This document shows, piece after piece, positions 1-12,652 of a DNA stretch of 64,000 nucleotides. Both the position numbers and the translations under genes were made by a program. A model generated the notes under the pieces. That model saw nothing but the letters and a program-made list of their open reading frames with translations, did no database searches and was not told the DNA's origin. The number at the start of each line of letters is the position of its first letter. Positions within the stretch are counted from its first letter, which is position 1. The DNA comes from Cliona cf. orientalis (lineage: Eukaryota > Porifera > Demospongiae > Clionaida > Clionaidae): NCBI GenBank assembly GCA_963930775.1, contig OZ005704.1, forward strand, positions 5,518,001 through 5,582,000, in the 5' to 3' direction.

Positions 1-1
1 T

Positions 2-2302
2 GTTCCAGATCTCGTTTTTGAAGACATTGACTCAGAATTTCTCTTGGATGCTGAGGAGATTCACTATCAAGAAGACGATACTTCATTACTTGGTAAGGGA
101 GGATATGCAAAAGTGTACCGAGGAAAGTGCAAAGGAAAATCTGTAGCCATTAAAATGTATCTCTCTCGTAGTGAAGAAGCTTTTGCTGAACTTCACTCAG
201 AAGCCAAGCTGCTCCAGCAGTGCCACCACCCCTGCCTAGTGTGTCTCATTGGGGTCTGTGTGCACCCCTTGATGGCTCTTGTACTTGAAGAAGCTCCACT
301 CAAGTCTCTCGAGTTTCCACTTCTCAAAAAGAAGATTCCTGTTCATCGCCTTACCATTTTCAGGATAGCTGCAGAAGTGGCAGCTGCTCTGCGCTTTCTT
401 CACAGTCGAGGCATCATCTACCGTGATCTCAAAGCAGCCAATGTTTTGCTATGGACTCTGGATCCAGATTCACTTTGTCATTGTAAACTGGTTGATTTTG
501 GAACCTCCACTTACCTATCCCCTATTGGAGTGAGAGGACTTCAAGGCACAAAGGGATTCATTGCTCCTGAAGTGGTGCACATTGGTAAGAGAAACCAGCG
601 TTCAGTCTATGACCACAGAGCTGACATCTTCTCCTTTGGCATGTTCCTCTATCAGGTCATTGCTCGCAGACATCCTTACCACAATATTCCTCCTCATAGA
701 ATTGACATAGCCATCGAACAAGGCGATCGTCCCAAGCTTCAAGATGTTGACATTGCTCGTACAGGCTACCACTACCTCACTCAAGTCATGCAGGCTTGCT
801 GGGAAGACAATCCCAAGAATCGCTTTGACACTGACACAGTCATCAAGAAAATCTGCAGGTCAGCAATTCAAATGGTGATGTGTGTGCTACCTATCAGTGG
901 AAAGCAATCACTTCGCCGAGCTATAGCCATAACCACGTCTGACTTTACCAAAGCTGGGTACCCCCATCGGCTTCACAGTGAGCTCTGGGTATGCTGTGAT
1001 GGAGCTGAAGGCGCTGAAGTCAGCATGTTCAACACCCACACCATGGTAAAGATCAACCAATCTTTTATCAAGGACAACCAAGTCCAGTGCATGGCACTCT
1101 GTGGTGACCATGTTTGGGTGGGGTCAAGAGCCGGAATTGAGTATGGAATCATTGATATTTTCAGCATTGGTTCAAGAGAATTGGTGCACAAAGTTCGCAT
1201 GTGTGACAACTCTGTCTCCTGTATCACAGCCACCGACAAAGCAGTTTACTTCGGTACACTAGAAGGATACTGTTTTTCCTTTAATAACGATATCAATGGA
1301 ATACGTGCCAACGTCAGGCCAAGGTACAAGTACATCTCAGAGTATGCAGTTGATGGCATTGTCTGCACCCAACAGTGTGTGTGGGTCTCTCATACAAGGT
1401 ACATCTACTTCCTTAACTTTAACAACCTCGTTCTTGAAGGCTCCATCCATCGTGAGAAAGAGCGAGAGGCCTATATTGGTCAGCTGTCCTTTGACTCTGA
1501 TACCAATGTCATCTGGAGTGCTCATCTTGGTGGAGTGATTCTCTCTGCCTGGGATGCTTACAATAAGTGTCACATGTACGATATTGATACAGTAAAGCAC
1601 TTAATGAGAATCCCTGTTCATGCAAAAGATCCTGACCAGCTTATCACCGCTATGACACCTGCTCTGGACACAGTCTGGGTAGGCATGGCCTCTGGACACA
1701 TCATGGTGTTCCATGAAGATGAACTTCTAGTTTGGTTTCATCCTTATGGTGATTATGTCCGATTTCTCACTTGTATTCCATCGTCAGGTCCCTGTGAAAT
1801 GGAGAAAGCCATCGTGGCAAGTGGAGGTAAAGGATTCAGACCTTTGATAGAAGGTTTTGATCAGAATACCACAGAGGGAAATGAAGCATCCACTACTAGT
1901 GGTCACAGTGGCACTATCATCATGTGGGAAGCCTACGAGGCTAAAACCATGAGGCAGGTGAAACTACTTGAAGAAAATTCACCTGGCTTTTTGAATGATC
2001 ATGGGACTGTATATCAAATGATTCACCAAGGTCAGTTCCGAGATGGTACACACATCCAGCCCAGTTTATCAGGTGCAGATGCCACTGATAATACAGTCTA
2101 TAGCTACTCTCACGATAGGAATGCACAGCCTCTGGAGCTCAGTCTGTCACTAAGGGAGAGTTTCTCTATGAATCCTGCCAGAACAGACAGCAGGAATACT
2201 AACTTCTTTACTGAAGGTAGTGAAGGTAGTATAATAGATACTAGTCAACCTCCTACTGAGGAAGACCGTGGTGAAGAACTCCCCTATAACAATGACCCCT
2301 GA
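2..2302 (+). CDS. Roco/LRRK-like protein kinase, C-terminal part (5' end outside window)
   Basis: The frame is already open at base 2 and there is no convincing start methionine, so this is the 3' part of a larger gene. Near the start is a serine/threonine kinase domain: glycine loop LGKGGYAKVYRG, VAIK lysine, catalytic YRDLKAANVLL, DFG metal site and APEV. The YRDL form and the spacing resemble LRRK-family Roco kinases, where the kinase follows the ROC-COR GTPase. LRRK2 has DYG where this gene has DFG. About 400 residues of beta-rich sequence with recurrent VWVG/VWSAH strands follow, as expected for the C-terminal WD40-like propeller. It ends in a low-complexity Ser/Glu tail with a TGA. The family acts in membrane and cytoskeletal signalling; the substrate cannot be told here. 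ROC, COR and any N-terminal repeats lie outside the window, so a single-module kinase-WD40 gene cannot be excluded. Kinase call certain, Roco call likely. Confidence 0.8.
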   Translation, partial: VPDLVFEDIDSEFLLDAEEIHYQEDDTSLLGKGGYAKVYRGKCKGKSVAIKMYLSRSEEAFAELHSEAKLLQQCHHPCLVCLIGVCVHPLMALVLEEAPLKSLEFPLLKKKIPVHRLTIFRIAAEVAAALRFLHSRGIIYRDLKAANVLLWTLDPDSLCHCKLVDFGTSTYLSPIGVRGLQGTKGFIAPEVVHIGKRNQRSVYDHRADIFSFGMFLYQVIARRHPYHNIPPHRIDIAIEQGDRPKLQDVDIARTGYHYLTQVMQACWEDNPKNRFDTDTVIKKICRSAIQMVMCVLPISGKQSLRRAIAITTSDFTKAGYPHRLHSELWVCCDGAEGAEVSMFNTHTMVKINQSFIKDNQVQCMALCGDHVWVGSRAGIEYGIIDIFSIGSRELVHKVRMCDNSVSCITATDKAVYFGTLEGYCFSFNNDINGIRANVRPRYKYISEYAVDGIVCTQQCVWVSHTRYIYFLNFNNLVLEGSIHREKEREAYIGQLSFDSDTNVIWSAHLGGVILSAWDAYNKCHMYDIDTVKHLMRIPVHAKDPDQLITAMTPALDTVWVGMASGHIMVFHEDELLVWFHPYGDYVRFLTCIPSSGPCEMEKAIVASGGKGFRPLIEGFDQNTTEGNEASTTSGHSGTIIMWEAYEAKTMRQVKLLEENSPGFLNDHGTVYQMIHQGQFRDGTHIQPSLSGADATDNTVYSYSHDRNAQPLELSLSLRESFSMNPARTDSRNTNFFTEGSEGSIIDTSQPPTEEDRGEELPYNNDP

Positions 2303-2340
2303 GTTACACATCCAAAGTGTTTGTCCCCGAATTACCACAG

Positions 2341-2591
2341 CAGTCATGGAATCCTTTATAATCAATGTGAAGCTTCCAGATTCAGAGAAGATAGTAGTCA
2401 GATGCAATAAGCCAGCGAACTTTCAAGTTCTCCTTGATGAAGTGCAGGTGACTGTTGCTGCGGATAGTTGTAGGCTGGAGTACTACCATGAGGGGAGACT
2501 GTACAAACTTCAAAGTCAGGAACAGCTAGATGAATATTTGAGGCTGCCACCTCAGAGGCCTCCGCTTTGCACAGTAGTACAAAAACTATAG
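2341..2591 (+). CDS. Probable last exon of the Roco kinase gene, PB1/ubiquitin-like fold
   Basis: An open frame of about 80 residues ends at TAG 2589-2591 in a different frame from the kinase. It begins ESFIINVKLPDSEKIVVRC and has the alternating strands and acidic DEVQ/QLDEYL pattern of a small beta-grasp (PB1 or ubiquitin-like) domain. An intron from GT at 2217 or 2226 to the AG at 2339-2340 joins the kinase frame to this one in phase (one leftover base plus CA). It would remove the TGA at 2300-2302. Alternatively this is a separate small gene or an unspliced 3' UTR. The splice is inferred. Confidence 0.5.
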
Positions 2592-2889
2592 AAAAGTAAA
2601 TAAGGGCATGTGTATCTAAGGTCTAAGGTATTTTATTACAAAATATACACGAATGTAGGTATGAAGTTGTATTATTGTTCTATAGTAATAGCAAAGATTC
2701 TCATCCTTGATCTGTACAAAATATTACTAGCTAGTGCACTACATAAAATTAATAGACTTGAAGACCTGAGTGAAGTGATTATTAAATGAGTCTACACTAG
2801 TTCTGGGACGTCAGATCCCCTTTTTACATGATACTATTATAAATATGAGATTGAGAGTGGGGCTGCTCAGCATAATTTGCCCTTTCTGA
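2592..2889. other. AT-rich convergent intergenic gap
   Basis: These 298 bases lie between the 3' ends of the kinase gene and the minus-strand ABCC copy 1. The stretch is AT-rich and I see no coding potential or repeat. It must contain both polyadenylation regions. Confidence 0.6.
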
Positions 2890-3098
2890 TCATAAATAAC
2901 TTCTAACAAGCTTTGTTCTGCTCATGTGAGCATCCACTGCCATTTGACGGAGTTTCTTTGACGCTGGAGGACCTGTCTTTTCCACCATCTTTGTCAAGAG
3001 GCTGTTTTCATTTCCAAGGAGGTTGTAGGGACTGTCAAACTCCTTCACTTGCCCTTTACTCATTACCTGCAAATTGATAATAGTCAGCTGAGGTACTA

Positions 3099-3416
<318 letters not shown>

Positions 3417-4033
3417 TTACTGCCTCCCTCAGACACCTCTCCTTCAAGCTGACCCTCCAGCTGCTGCACGGCTGACTTCAGCTGCACCTGTTCCAGGGCC
3501 TCCCACAATTCAGCATCCGTGTACTCATCAAAGGGGTCCAGATTGTAACGCATCGTCCCACTGAACAGCACGGGGTCCTGAGGAATGATGGACATCTTCT
3601 TGCGCAAATCATGAAGACCGATGGTCTTGGTGTCCACGCCGTCAATGGTGATTGCTCCACGTGGTTCTCCCAGTCTGTAGAGCACTGAGATGAGAGAGGA
3701 TTTGCCTGCACCCGTACGTCCAACAATGCCAATCTTCTCAGAGGGTTTGACGGAGAAGCAAAGGTCCTTGAGCACCAGAGGCAGCTCGGAGGAGTACTGG
3801 AATGCCACGTCCTCCATTGTGATGTTGCCCTTGTCTGGCCCTGGCAGTCTGGTGGTGGCTTGTTGTCGGGAGGAACTGTCTCCAGGGGAGCCTCTGGCTT
3901 CAGACGGCAGTAGTCAAGCACCCTCTCGGCAGATATCACCTGCACCAGATTGGAAATAGGTTCAATCCAGGGAAGTACAGTATACTAATTTCCCAATATC
4001 CCAGGCTAGGGATTTCCTTGTAGCATACGGATA

Positions 4034-4403
4034 CAGTGTAGCGTGCCACAATGGCTCCGTGCTACGTGCTGGAATGGCCATAGTGAGGCGCGCGCAACAA
4101 TGGCTCGTTCATGTATACTAATATACATATACGCGGTATGGATGGGAGGGGCTGGGGGGGTTGGGGATGGGTTGTCAATGGTTAGCAGGGTTAGTCTCTA
4201 GGGTTTGTCTATGATAGGGGGGAAATAATGATTGGCAGCAGCGACAACAGCGGTGGTGTAGTGGTTGGGGCTCTTGTGTGTGGAACAGAATGTAGCAGGT
4301 TCAAATCTCACTTTATGCTTTGATTTTTTTTTTTCTTTTTCATTTGTCAAAATTTTTCTAAGTTCTTGCGAGCCACTCCAGCACGGAGTCAGTATAGCAT
4401 GCT
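4034..4403 (-). mobile_element. tRNA-like SINE or short element in a copy 1 intron
   Basis: This insertion is absent from the matching introns of copies 2 and 3. It is bounded by a short direct repeat (ATACAG). Within it, on the plus strand, TGGTGTAGTGG (about 4252) and GGTTCAAATCTC (about 4308) sit at the spacing of pol III A and B boxes and are followed by a T-rich tract. The ends also form an imperfect inverted repeat (CTCCGTGCT near 4050 and AGCACGGAG near 4380). It could be a tRNA-derived SINE or a short inverted-repeat element carrying a tRNA-like core. Transcription direction would be plus, opposite to the host gene. Confidence 0.55.
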
Positions 4404-7063
4404 GCAATACAGCAATGCTGCATAGCACCATCTACAATGATTATCATTACTCTAACATTACACAGCTTCATCCCCACAAGCTTTTCAATCAGAGATAAAA
4501 ATCACGCTTTCAGCATATAACACCTAATGGTGGAGTAAGGCCCCAGCCCAGCCGGGGGGTGACAGTATGGTAATGCACAAAGAGATCGAGTCTAGTGGAC
4601 TATAGACATCTCAATAGTAACCTGGGAGATTGTCACGTGAGTAACAGAAGCTTACAATGCTTTCAACTTCAGCACTCTGTGTCACTGCATACTGCAGTAA
4701 GCCTGCCAGAGAGATGAGGTAGGTAAGAGATAGGCCAACCAAAGCAGGATTCAGACCTGAAGGGAGTAGAGTGAGTTAATGCTTTGTTTGGTCACAGACA
4801 CAATGCACAGCTTACTTGTTGCAAGTGGTACTGATATAAATACGACAACAGATAGGAAGATAGCATTGAGCATGTCAATCCTCATTCCAAACCACCGAGC
4901 AGTGATGATATAAAGATACCAACTCTGCAATTATTATTAAAGAACAATCAGTGCAAGCTATAGCACCTTTAAATTTTGAGCCAGATTCTAGATCTGCCAT
5001 ATTTAGGGGACAAAGCTAGTTGTAGATTGGTAGTACAATGCATTATGGATGTGTAGCCTAGCTAATGGTTGATACAATGCTAGCTACCCTGCTTTAGCTC
5101 TAGCTTGAATGCTGCGGTGTACTCTATGATCAAACCTGAGTGTGTTCATTTTGGTACTTGTGAAAGAACTGGAGGGATGTTCCCATCTTGTCAAAAGCTC
5201 TGATGGTTGAGAGACCTTGCAGTGTCATTGATATGTGGGAGTACACCGGACTTCGCGCTGTGAGGGTAGAAAAATGTGAATATTTAATAAGCCATCTTGC
5301 TTGTTTGCAAGGTCTATTTAATAATAATTATTATGCTGTAAAGCAAAAATAACAAGCCACCTACTTCTCTTATTAGCACAGTTTCAAACAATGGTTAATT
5401 TCTTGCATATCAGATAACCTGCCATGAGTATAATATATGATCACACTAACCAATGGCTTCGAGTCGTTTGACATCCCTCGACGTTCTGAGATAATACTGA
5501 CGCATGAAGATGAAGACTGCCACCAGTCCTGCAGCCAGGGGTAGCACCCACACAATGGACACCACCGTTGTCACAAACACAGCCACACACCTCCCAAACA
5601 GCTATATTAATAATTACATTTCACTTTAAACAATAATAGATGTATGGCAGAGCATATTCACCAGGACATACTCACAGAACACATACGACAGCAGATCATC
5701 AAGAAAGCCAATGTCTTTTGAAAACCGATTTAGAATACGTCCTACAAGTACAATGGTCACTTTAATAATCAATTATTGATTTTAACAATTATATTGGCTA
5801 ATCACCTATTGGATTTGTGTCAAAGAAGCGCACAGGAGCTCTAAGAACAGAAGCAAACATCCGATTGTGCAGAACTCTTGAGGCATTGACACAGATGAAG
5901 TAGAAGAGAATAGCTCGTGTGAAACTGAGTACAATTGCTGATGCAGCACAGGCGGAGTAAATGACAATCCTCTGGCGAGTGGAGAGGAAGCAGGTAGAGG
6001 GAACAGATATTCTCCTCCAATCTAAGGGTGACATTGATCTGAGAGCAAATGGCCCTAAAATAAAAGACATTAATTAAAATTTAATATTGATTTTCGTGTG
6101 GCTAATCGGATGCCAGGAATGCTTACCAGTCAGACAACCACCAATCAGACACGATAAATCCACCCTGGAAAATAAATAATGGAATAATACACAGATCAAT
6201 GATAGTGCAATAGCTTCATGAATTTTTATGTAAGCTCATTCTCCAAAAATTATTACACACTCACTTCTCCTAGTACGAAGATGATGACCATGGCAGTGAG
6301 GATGAATACATTGGCACCAGCTCTGAAGAACTTGTAGTATGTTCTGAAAGAGATGGTGCCATGAGCTCGAGACTCCTGCTGCTGAGTTAACGTCAAGCTG
6401 GGTGCCTTTTAATGATTATGTACATACATAATAATATTATACGCAGGTCAATATCAATGTGCACTACAATCATTAACACATGTATGACATTGTGGTACCA
6501 TAATATCATCAACTTACTTCCTGCTCAGTGCTGGACACATCTTCCGACTGTGGATGAAGTGACATGGATATAATTCCATTTGGCTCTTCTGCATACAATA
6601 AGGAATACTATGAGAGTCTTTAGTAGCTTGTGTCTATGTACTCCGTGCTCAAGAATCATGTGCATTTGTGGAATTACATGAATATGTATAGCAGTATGGA
6701 GTGTGAATCAGTCGGTACGTACTTTCATCTTCTGGCTCCAGGTCATCCTTGATGTAAAATTGTTCTTCACCTTCCTTCTCCTCCTCCTCATTCTGGTGAG
6801 TGATGAGCCCCAGCAGCTGGTTAGGATCAACCCCCATTGCCTCCAGCTCTGAAAGGCTGCCATACACTTCAGTATGACCCTATAATCATTGTAGCTAATA
6901 CTGAATTGTATTGCTGCAATGAGAAGGTGTGAGGAGACGTACCTCCTTCAGTGCCAAGATCTTGCTCGCTAGCAGAGCAAACTGCACTTGATGCGTGATA
7001 AGGATAACAAGACGATCTTTCAAAAGGCCGCATATGCACCTGAGTTTGAGAGGAGTGTACTTA

Positions 7064-7282
<219 letters not shown>

Positions 7283-8110
7283 CTATAGAAACATTTAATA
7301 GGATGCTCACTCAACTGGTTGCTTATTACATGTAAATGCCACTTTGATATCTAAATTAATGCTCAGTGAGTCTAACTTGAAACTTGGTAGCCTTGTCCCC
7401 AGGCCTTTCTGAGATTTAATGCTTTACATGCCCTTCTCCTTGTAAAATTAATCATGGGGATCGAAAGATTTAGCAACTGTGATGAGAAGAGTCTGGGGAT
7501 GTCATGAGGCAAGAGGCTAGATTTAGACTAGCAATTCTAGATGAGGCAAGTATAGTTCTTTTATGCTTGAACTGATCATGCATAGCTCACTTTATCCAGA
7601 GCACAAGCCTCTATGACACTGTTGTACCAAGCAGGCTTGTAGGGTTGGCCGAAGAGAATATTTTCCCTAAGAGTTGCTGAGAACACCCAGGCATCTTGAG
7701 AAGCATAGGACACCTTCCCCTCAACATTCACAGTTCCCTTCAGTGGGTTCAGCTCTCCAAGGAGACACTGCAGGAGGCTGGACTTACCCACTCCAACAGG
7801 ACCAATCACAGCAAGAAGGGAACAATGCTAGCATATTAGATAAACCAACAAAAATATCGAAATGTCATGTGTAAAGATTGACTACAAGGAGACAGTGCTA
7901 GCAAGTATACAATATCTTACATTGTCAACCTTAAAGGAGATGTCGTTTAGGATCAAATTCTCCCGGTCTTGACTCCATGAAGCTGAGATACAATCCACTT
8001 CCACGCAAGCTTCTTTCATAGTCTCTAGTATGAAAATAATACATGTGGAGATATCAGTATTATTATTTATCACTCTCAGCCTGTACAATGTGTCATGTAA
8101 AGTATTTATA

Positions 8111-8312
8111 TACCGTATAGTGGGTAACTTTGGTGAGCATTAAACTTGGTGAAATGGCTCTCAACTGGTAATAATGAAGTTTAAATTTGGCAATCTGAAT
8201 GCTTACCTCCATAGGTGCACTTAAATTGGCAAGCTTTTAATTTGGCAATCTATACCAAATTCACCAAATTGCCAAATTAAAAACCTCACCAAAGTTTCCC
8301 CGCTATATGGTA
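8111..8312. mobile_element. CCGTA-ended short inverted-repeat element in a copy 1 intron
   Basis: It begins TACCGTATAGTGGG and ends in a near-inverse (CCCCGCTATATGGTA). Subterminal 'accaaa' and 'tttggt' tracts mirror each other. There is no coding capacity. The same element sits in the matching intron of copy 2 (23631-23834), while copy 3 has an uninterrupted TATA site at about 33972. Confidence 0.75.
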
Positions 8313-10608
8313 GTAACATGCATGTACCTTCGATTTTGTTATCCTGCTGAGCCAGTTCTTTCAATATAAAGAATTTCTGTATATAGATGTACATGCATAT
8401 ACATACACTTAATAATATTATTATAGTGAATTAAGGCTTTCTCTAACCTACCTGGAGACGAACCAGTGCAACCCATCCCTCAAACAAATTCAGCACATTG
8501 TGCACGCTCCACTGAACAGAAATGAGCCTCAGCGTTATAAGCAGAGAGATAGTGATGAAGACCTTTCTGGGACTCAGCTCTCCACCAGTCCCAGTGTAGA
8601 CAGAGAAGACCAAGAACGTGGCTGTAGTGAGGGCAATGTTGACAGAGCCCAAACCACAGGCACGGATTATACCACCCTCAAGTATCAAATTGGATTCTTT
8701 CCTGAGAAACAATAGCGTACATTGCTACAATGCACACTACACATGGCTAACAAACCTTCGTAGCTGTTTGATGAGCTTCTTGAAGGCATAGTCCCAGGCG
8801 TACATCTTGACCACCCTAATTCCTGAGATGATCTCATTCATGATGCGCACACGCTTATCAGTCACCTTAGCCGACTTCAATCTACAATTTATAATAATAC
8901 AGTACAGACCAGAGCCAACTTGTCATACCCACGCGAGTTTGAGCGAGTTACATGTAATAGATACAAATTACAGTAAAACCAGGCCATTGGTATAATGTCA
9001 AATTTCATAGAATACCGGTATCAGTACAAGTCTTTCTTTTTTTTCAGCTACATGTATCAGATCTCACCTCAGATAGGCAAAGCATCTTCCAAAGAAGACC
9101 TGGAGTGGCAGCTGCAGTAGAAAGTATCCGGTCACTAGAAATGCTGTCCAGCCAAGTTCAAGGTACACGAGGTAGGTGATGATTGCCATTATGATGGGAG
9201 CAATCCATGTCGTTTGGATGTAGATGAAGACCTGCACCAATCATGCAATAGGTTGAAGCAAGCCGGCCAAGCACAGTTTCACTTGTCTCCCCTCAGAGTC
9301 TATTCTAGACACAGTTTATATTATAGCATCCCAATCAAAGGAGGTGTCCTCATTTCAGGGGAAGTTTTTTATACATTTTTATGTAGCTGAGAGTCCGAGA
9401 CCAATTAAGGAATATATTATGCAGGGGTATCCTTATAGAGGAAGGGATTCCACTATATAATATTATACTATCATGTAGCTTGAGTGACCTACCATGTCCA
9501 ACCGATGAACATCATTGGACGCCAAATTGACCACATGACCAATGGTGAGCCTTCCTATGGTCACCTGATTCAGCGTTAGGATCTTCTGATATATGGCAGC
9601 TGAGAGGGTAATTCTAGCGTGCATTCCAACTTTATAGGCCGATAAGAAAGATTGGTTGATCAGTACTGACAAAATTAGTGCAAAGAATACAATACCTGTG
9701 AACAAAGAGATAATGGAGAATAAGAGAGTGTGACAGAGAGGGAAAGAGAAAGAAAGAGAGATAGAGAGGTATATATCACTAGATCACTGTCATGTGAATG
9801 TCTTACTCACTGAATGCAAAGAGGTATATGCACTCCTAGTCTCACTATCAGTCGGCCTATCGATAGTGAAGTAGTCAGTGAGATACCCAAGAAGAACAGA
9901 CTGCCCAATAACACAAAGAGGCTGCATAATAATATAGGAAGACAAATTTATTAATTGGTATTACATGTATGAATATACCTACATGCACATATAGCTGAAT
10001 GCTGAGCACATTAAATGGTAAGTTGCATACTCAAGTTGATACCTGCGCTATCATAGTCACACCAAGCACACAGATTCTCCACCAGAAGCACTTAAGGATG
10101 ACAACATAGAGCCGTGGCTTTAGCCCTCTACTCTTTCGCTCAAGTTCACTATTCCAGTATCTGATGGGAAAAACAATCATTCACTAAAGTACCCATACAT
10201 ACCATGTTTATGCTAATAAAAACGTATGATCTAATTAGTGCAAGAAAATTCACGTTCTAGGATTTTTCATAGTGTATCTCAATGAGTGTGTGACGACCTT
10301 TACCAGAAAACCAAGCAAACTTAAAAATCGTAATTTGTGTCCTATTAGCATAAACATACCATTCCACCATGTATGTAACCATAAATACACGGCACTAGCC
10401 CACAATGGTCAAATATGGAGGATGGTCTAAGTGGTCCCCCGAATGGCAACTGCGCATGGTCCCTCCCCCACCATTTACGAGAGGGATCAGGGCTGGGTTT
10501 CAGGTATAAAATTATAATGGTTAACAGGGTTAGTCTCAAGGGCCTGTATGGCAGTTAGTCTCCAGGGTTTATCCTGGGAGCTAGGATGCATAGTGGACAG
10601 TCCCGGGA

Positions 10609-10611
<3 letters not shown>

Positions 10612-10634
<23 letters not shown>
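10612..10634 (+). repeat. Poly-G tract in a copy 1 intron
   Basis: An uninterrupted run of 23 G, followed by further G-rich sequence to about 10650. It lies in the second intron of ABCC copy 1, near a stretch shared with the matching intron of copy 3. Length may be unreliable in sequencing. Confidence 0.9.
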
Positions 10635-10639
<5 letters not shown>

Positions 10640-11273
10640 GGGGGAGGGGGGTTGAACCTTTGATGGCATGACAGGTCTAGCTGTTCTATACAGGGGAACT
10701 GCCTGCTACACTCCTATTACCGTACACGTTCTAATTAATGCGCCATAAAAAATAATTATGAGTGCTGGGTGGCGCGCCGTTAGAGCGTGAAAATATTCTT
10801 CGCGACCAGGTGGCACACAAAATTGTACACAAAAGTATAGGGACGCGTGGGTGGGCGCATTTAAATAGAGCGTAAAAATTATACTTTAGGCCGAGGTGGT
10901 GCATTAATTAGATCGGATACAGTATCCACAAATTATGCTCACTTATTGAAAGTTTTCAGCAGTTTCTCTGAGTCTGCTTCACTGGGGTGGGTGTAAAGGT
11001 CACTCTGCTCCAGACTGCGGCAACAGCCAATCCAGAACAGTGGGTCTACCCAACTAGAGGAGAGAGAGAGACAATTGTAACCCAACTGAGCTGAATAATA
11101 AATTATAATTTATACAATTTGTATAAATTATAATTTATGATTATTTTATACCATAGCAGTAGCCGGGAGAAGATGTTGTACTTTGCCTTGTTTCTCGGAT
11201 CCCTTGGGCGATAAATTTTTCCTACGACTCCTGATGCTGGAAAATCGGGCTCTGTGGACTCATCCATGTCCAT

Positions 11274-11373
11274 CGACCCATACCCACCCGTTCTCACTCT
11301 GATGTCGCATAATTTTCCGCGCATGCACAATTAAAGCGCGACCCCGAGTGAGTGTTTTGCTTCGTCAGCAAAG
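11274..11373. promoter_or_regulatory. Candidate bidirectional promoter between ABCC copy 1 and CHP
   Basis: Only about 100 bases separate the start codons of the divergent ABCC copy 1 (minus) and CHP (plus) genes, so both promoters and 5' UTRs must share or overlap here. The stretch contains CpG-bearing GC-rich segments (GCATGCACAA, GCGCGACCCCG) and no clear TATA box. That it drives both genes is inference from position. Confidence 0.5.
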
Positions 11374-12620
11374 ATGGGGAACGTCAACACTTTCTTGTCA
11401 GAAGACGACTATCGCCAAATCAACGAGGAGACTGGGTGTAAGTATTCATGCTAAATATTTAGTATGTTTGGAGCGATCAATGATGTCGAATAATATTTTT
11501 TTCAGTCAATGAAAGTCAGATTCGTAGGCTGTATTCGAGGTTTGCCCATCTGGACAAGAGAAGCAAAGGCTATCTAGTGTAAGTTCCCCGGGGACCCATA
11601 GATTTTGTTTTAATACACTATTCAAAAGAAAAAGCTCACGTTGAAGCATAGCAGTAAGTTTTTGCTTGTAAATATTTGGCTGAGGTCTTGAGGGGAGAAG
11701 AAAGAGCCTGCACGGTACACTGGCACAATCATTACCAATCACAGTAATAATATTATAAGTGAAAGAGCCAACTGATCACTCTCCCATATGGTAGTCAACA
11801 TTGGTATTCAAAATGATACAGTGTAGCATCACATAGGCAACAATCATTCGCCAAATTTGTTGACTTGCTATCACTATGTGGTTTAATGGCAAGCATTCAG
11901 AGAAAAGTCTAGTCAGGACACGAATATAGATTTGTGAGCGGACAAGTATCCAAGCCTCTAGACTCTTGAAGAGCAGAACATCAGATTCTGTGTACCAGCC
12001 ATTTCTCCTCCCCTTGTGGGGATGAACCTAGGCTGTACGTATGGTTTGTGCTCGTCCTGCCTGTTATGTCAACACTATGGACATGAAGAGTTCCTGCAAG
12101 TTTGATAAAATAATCCTTGCTGTCGCACACACAGTCATAGAAGATATGCATGCACACACACACACACACACTGTGATACGTTAGTCGTCAGGATCTGATG
12201 CTGATTCCTGAGTTGGCAGTAAACCCACTGGGAACACGGATCATTGAGGCTTTTTTCACTGACGAGTAAGTCTTCTGTATTATTGTAAATATCTAGATAG
12301 ACACAAGTATTTGTAGGAGGGACAAACGGTGCTTTCGTCCTCTCTTGGGATAGTCCACCCCCAATCTGGACATTTCCCCCACTTGAGCGAAATCCTACAA
12401 TTTACTCTGCTTTGTATATGGTGTATATACTCATACAGACGTGATTCGAGTATATCTGTGGAGTCCATCAACTTCCGCCAGTTTGTAAGAACGTTGGCAC
12501 GATTTAAGAGAGAGTCCAAAGGTCACGAGCATGAGATGAACACAAGGGAAAAGAAGCTTGACTGTGAGTAGACAATATGGCTGACCTGTTGTGCTCTTGG
12601 TTGATGACTCTCTTTCCCAC

Positions 12621-12652
<32 letters not shown>

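Noticed and set aside
4250-4330. Functional tRNA gene
   Set aside because: A- and B-box-like motifs are present, but I could not fold a full cloverleaf with acceptor stem and anticodon. A SINE head fits better.
10487-10669. Minus-strand frame with a proline run
   Set aside because: It is the complement of the poly-G tract in an ABCC intron, so the residues are a composition artefact.
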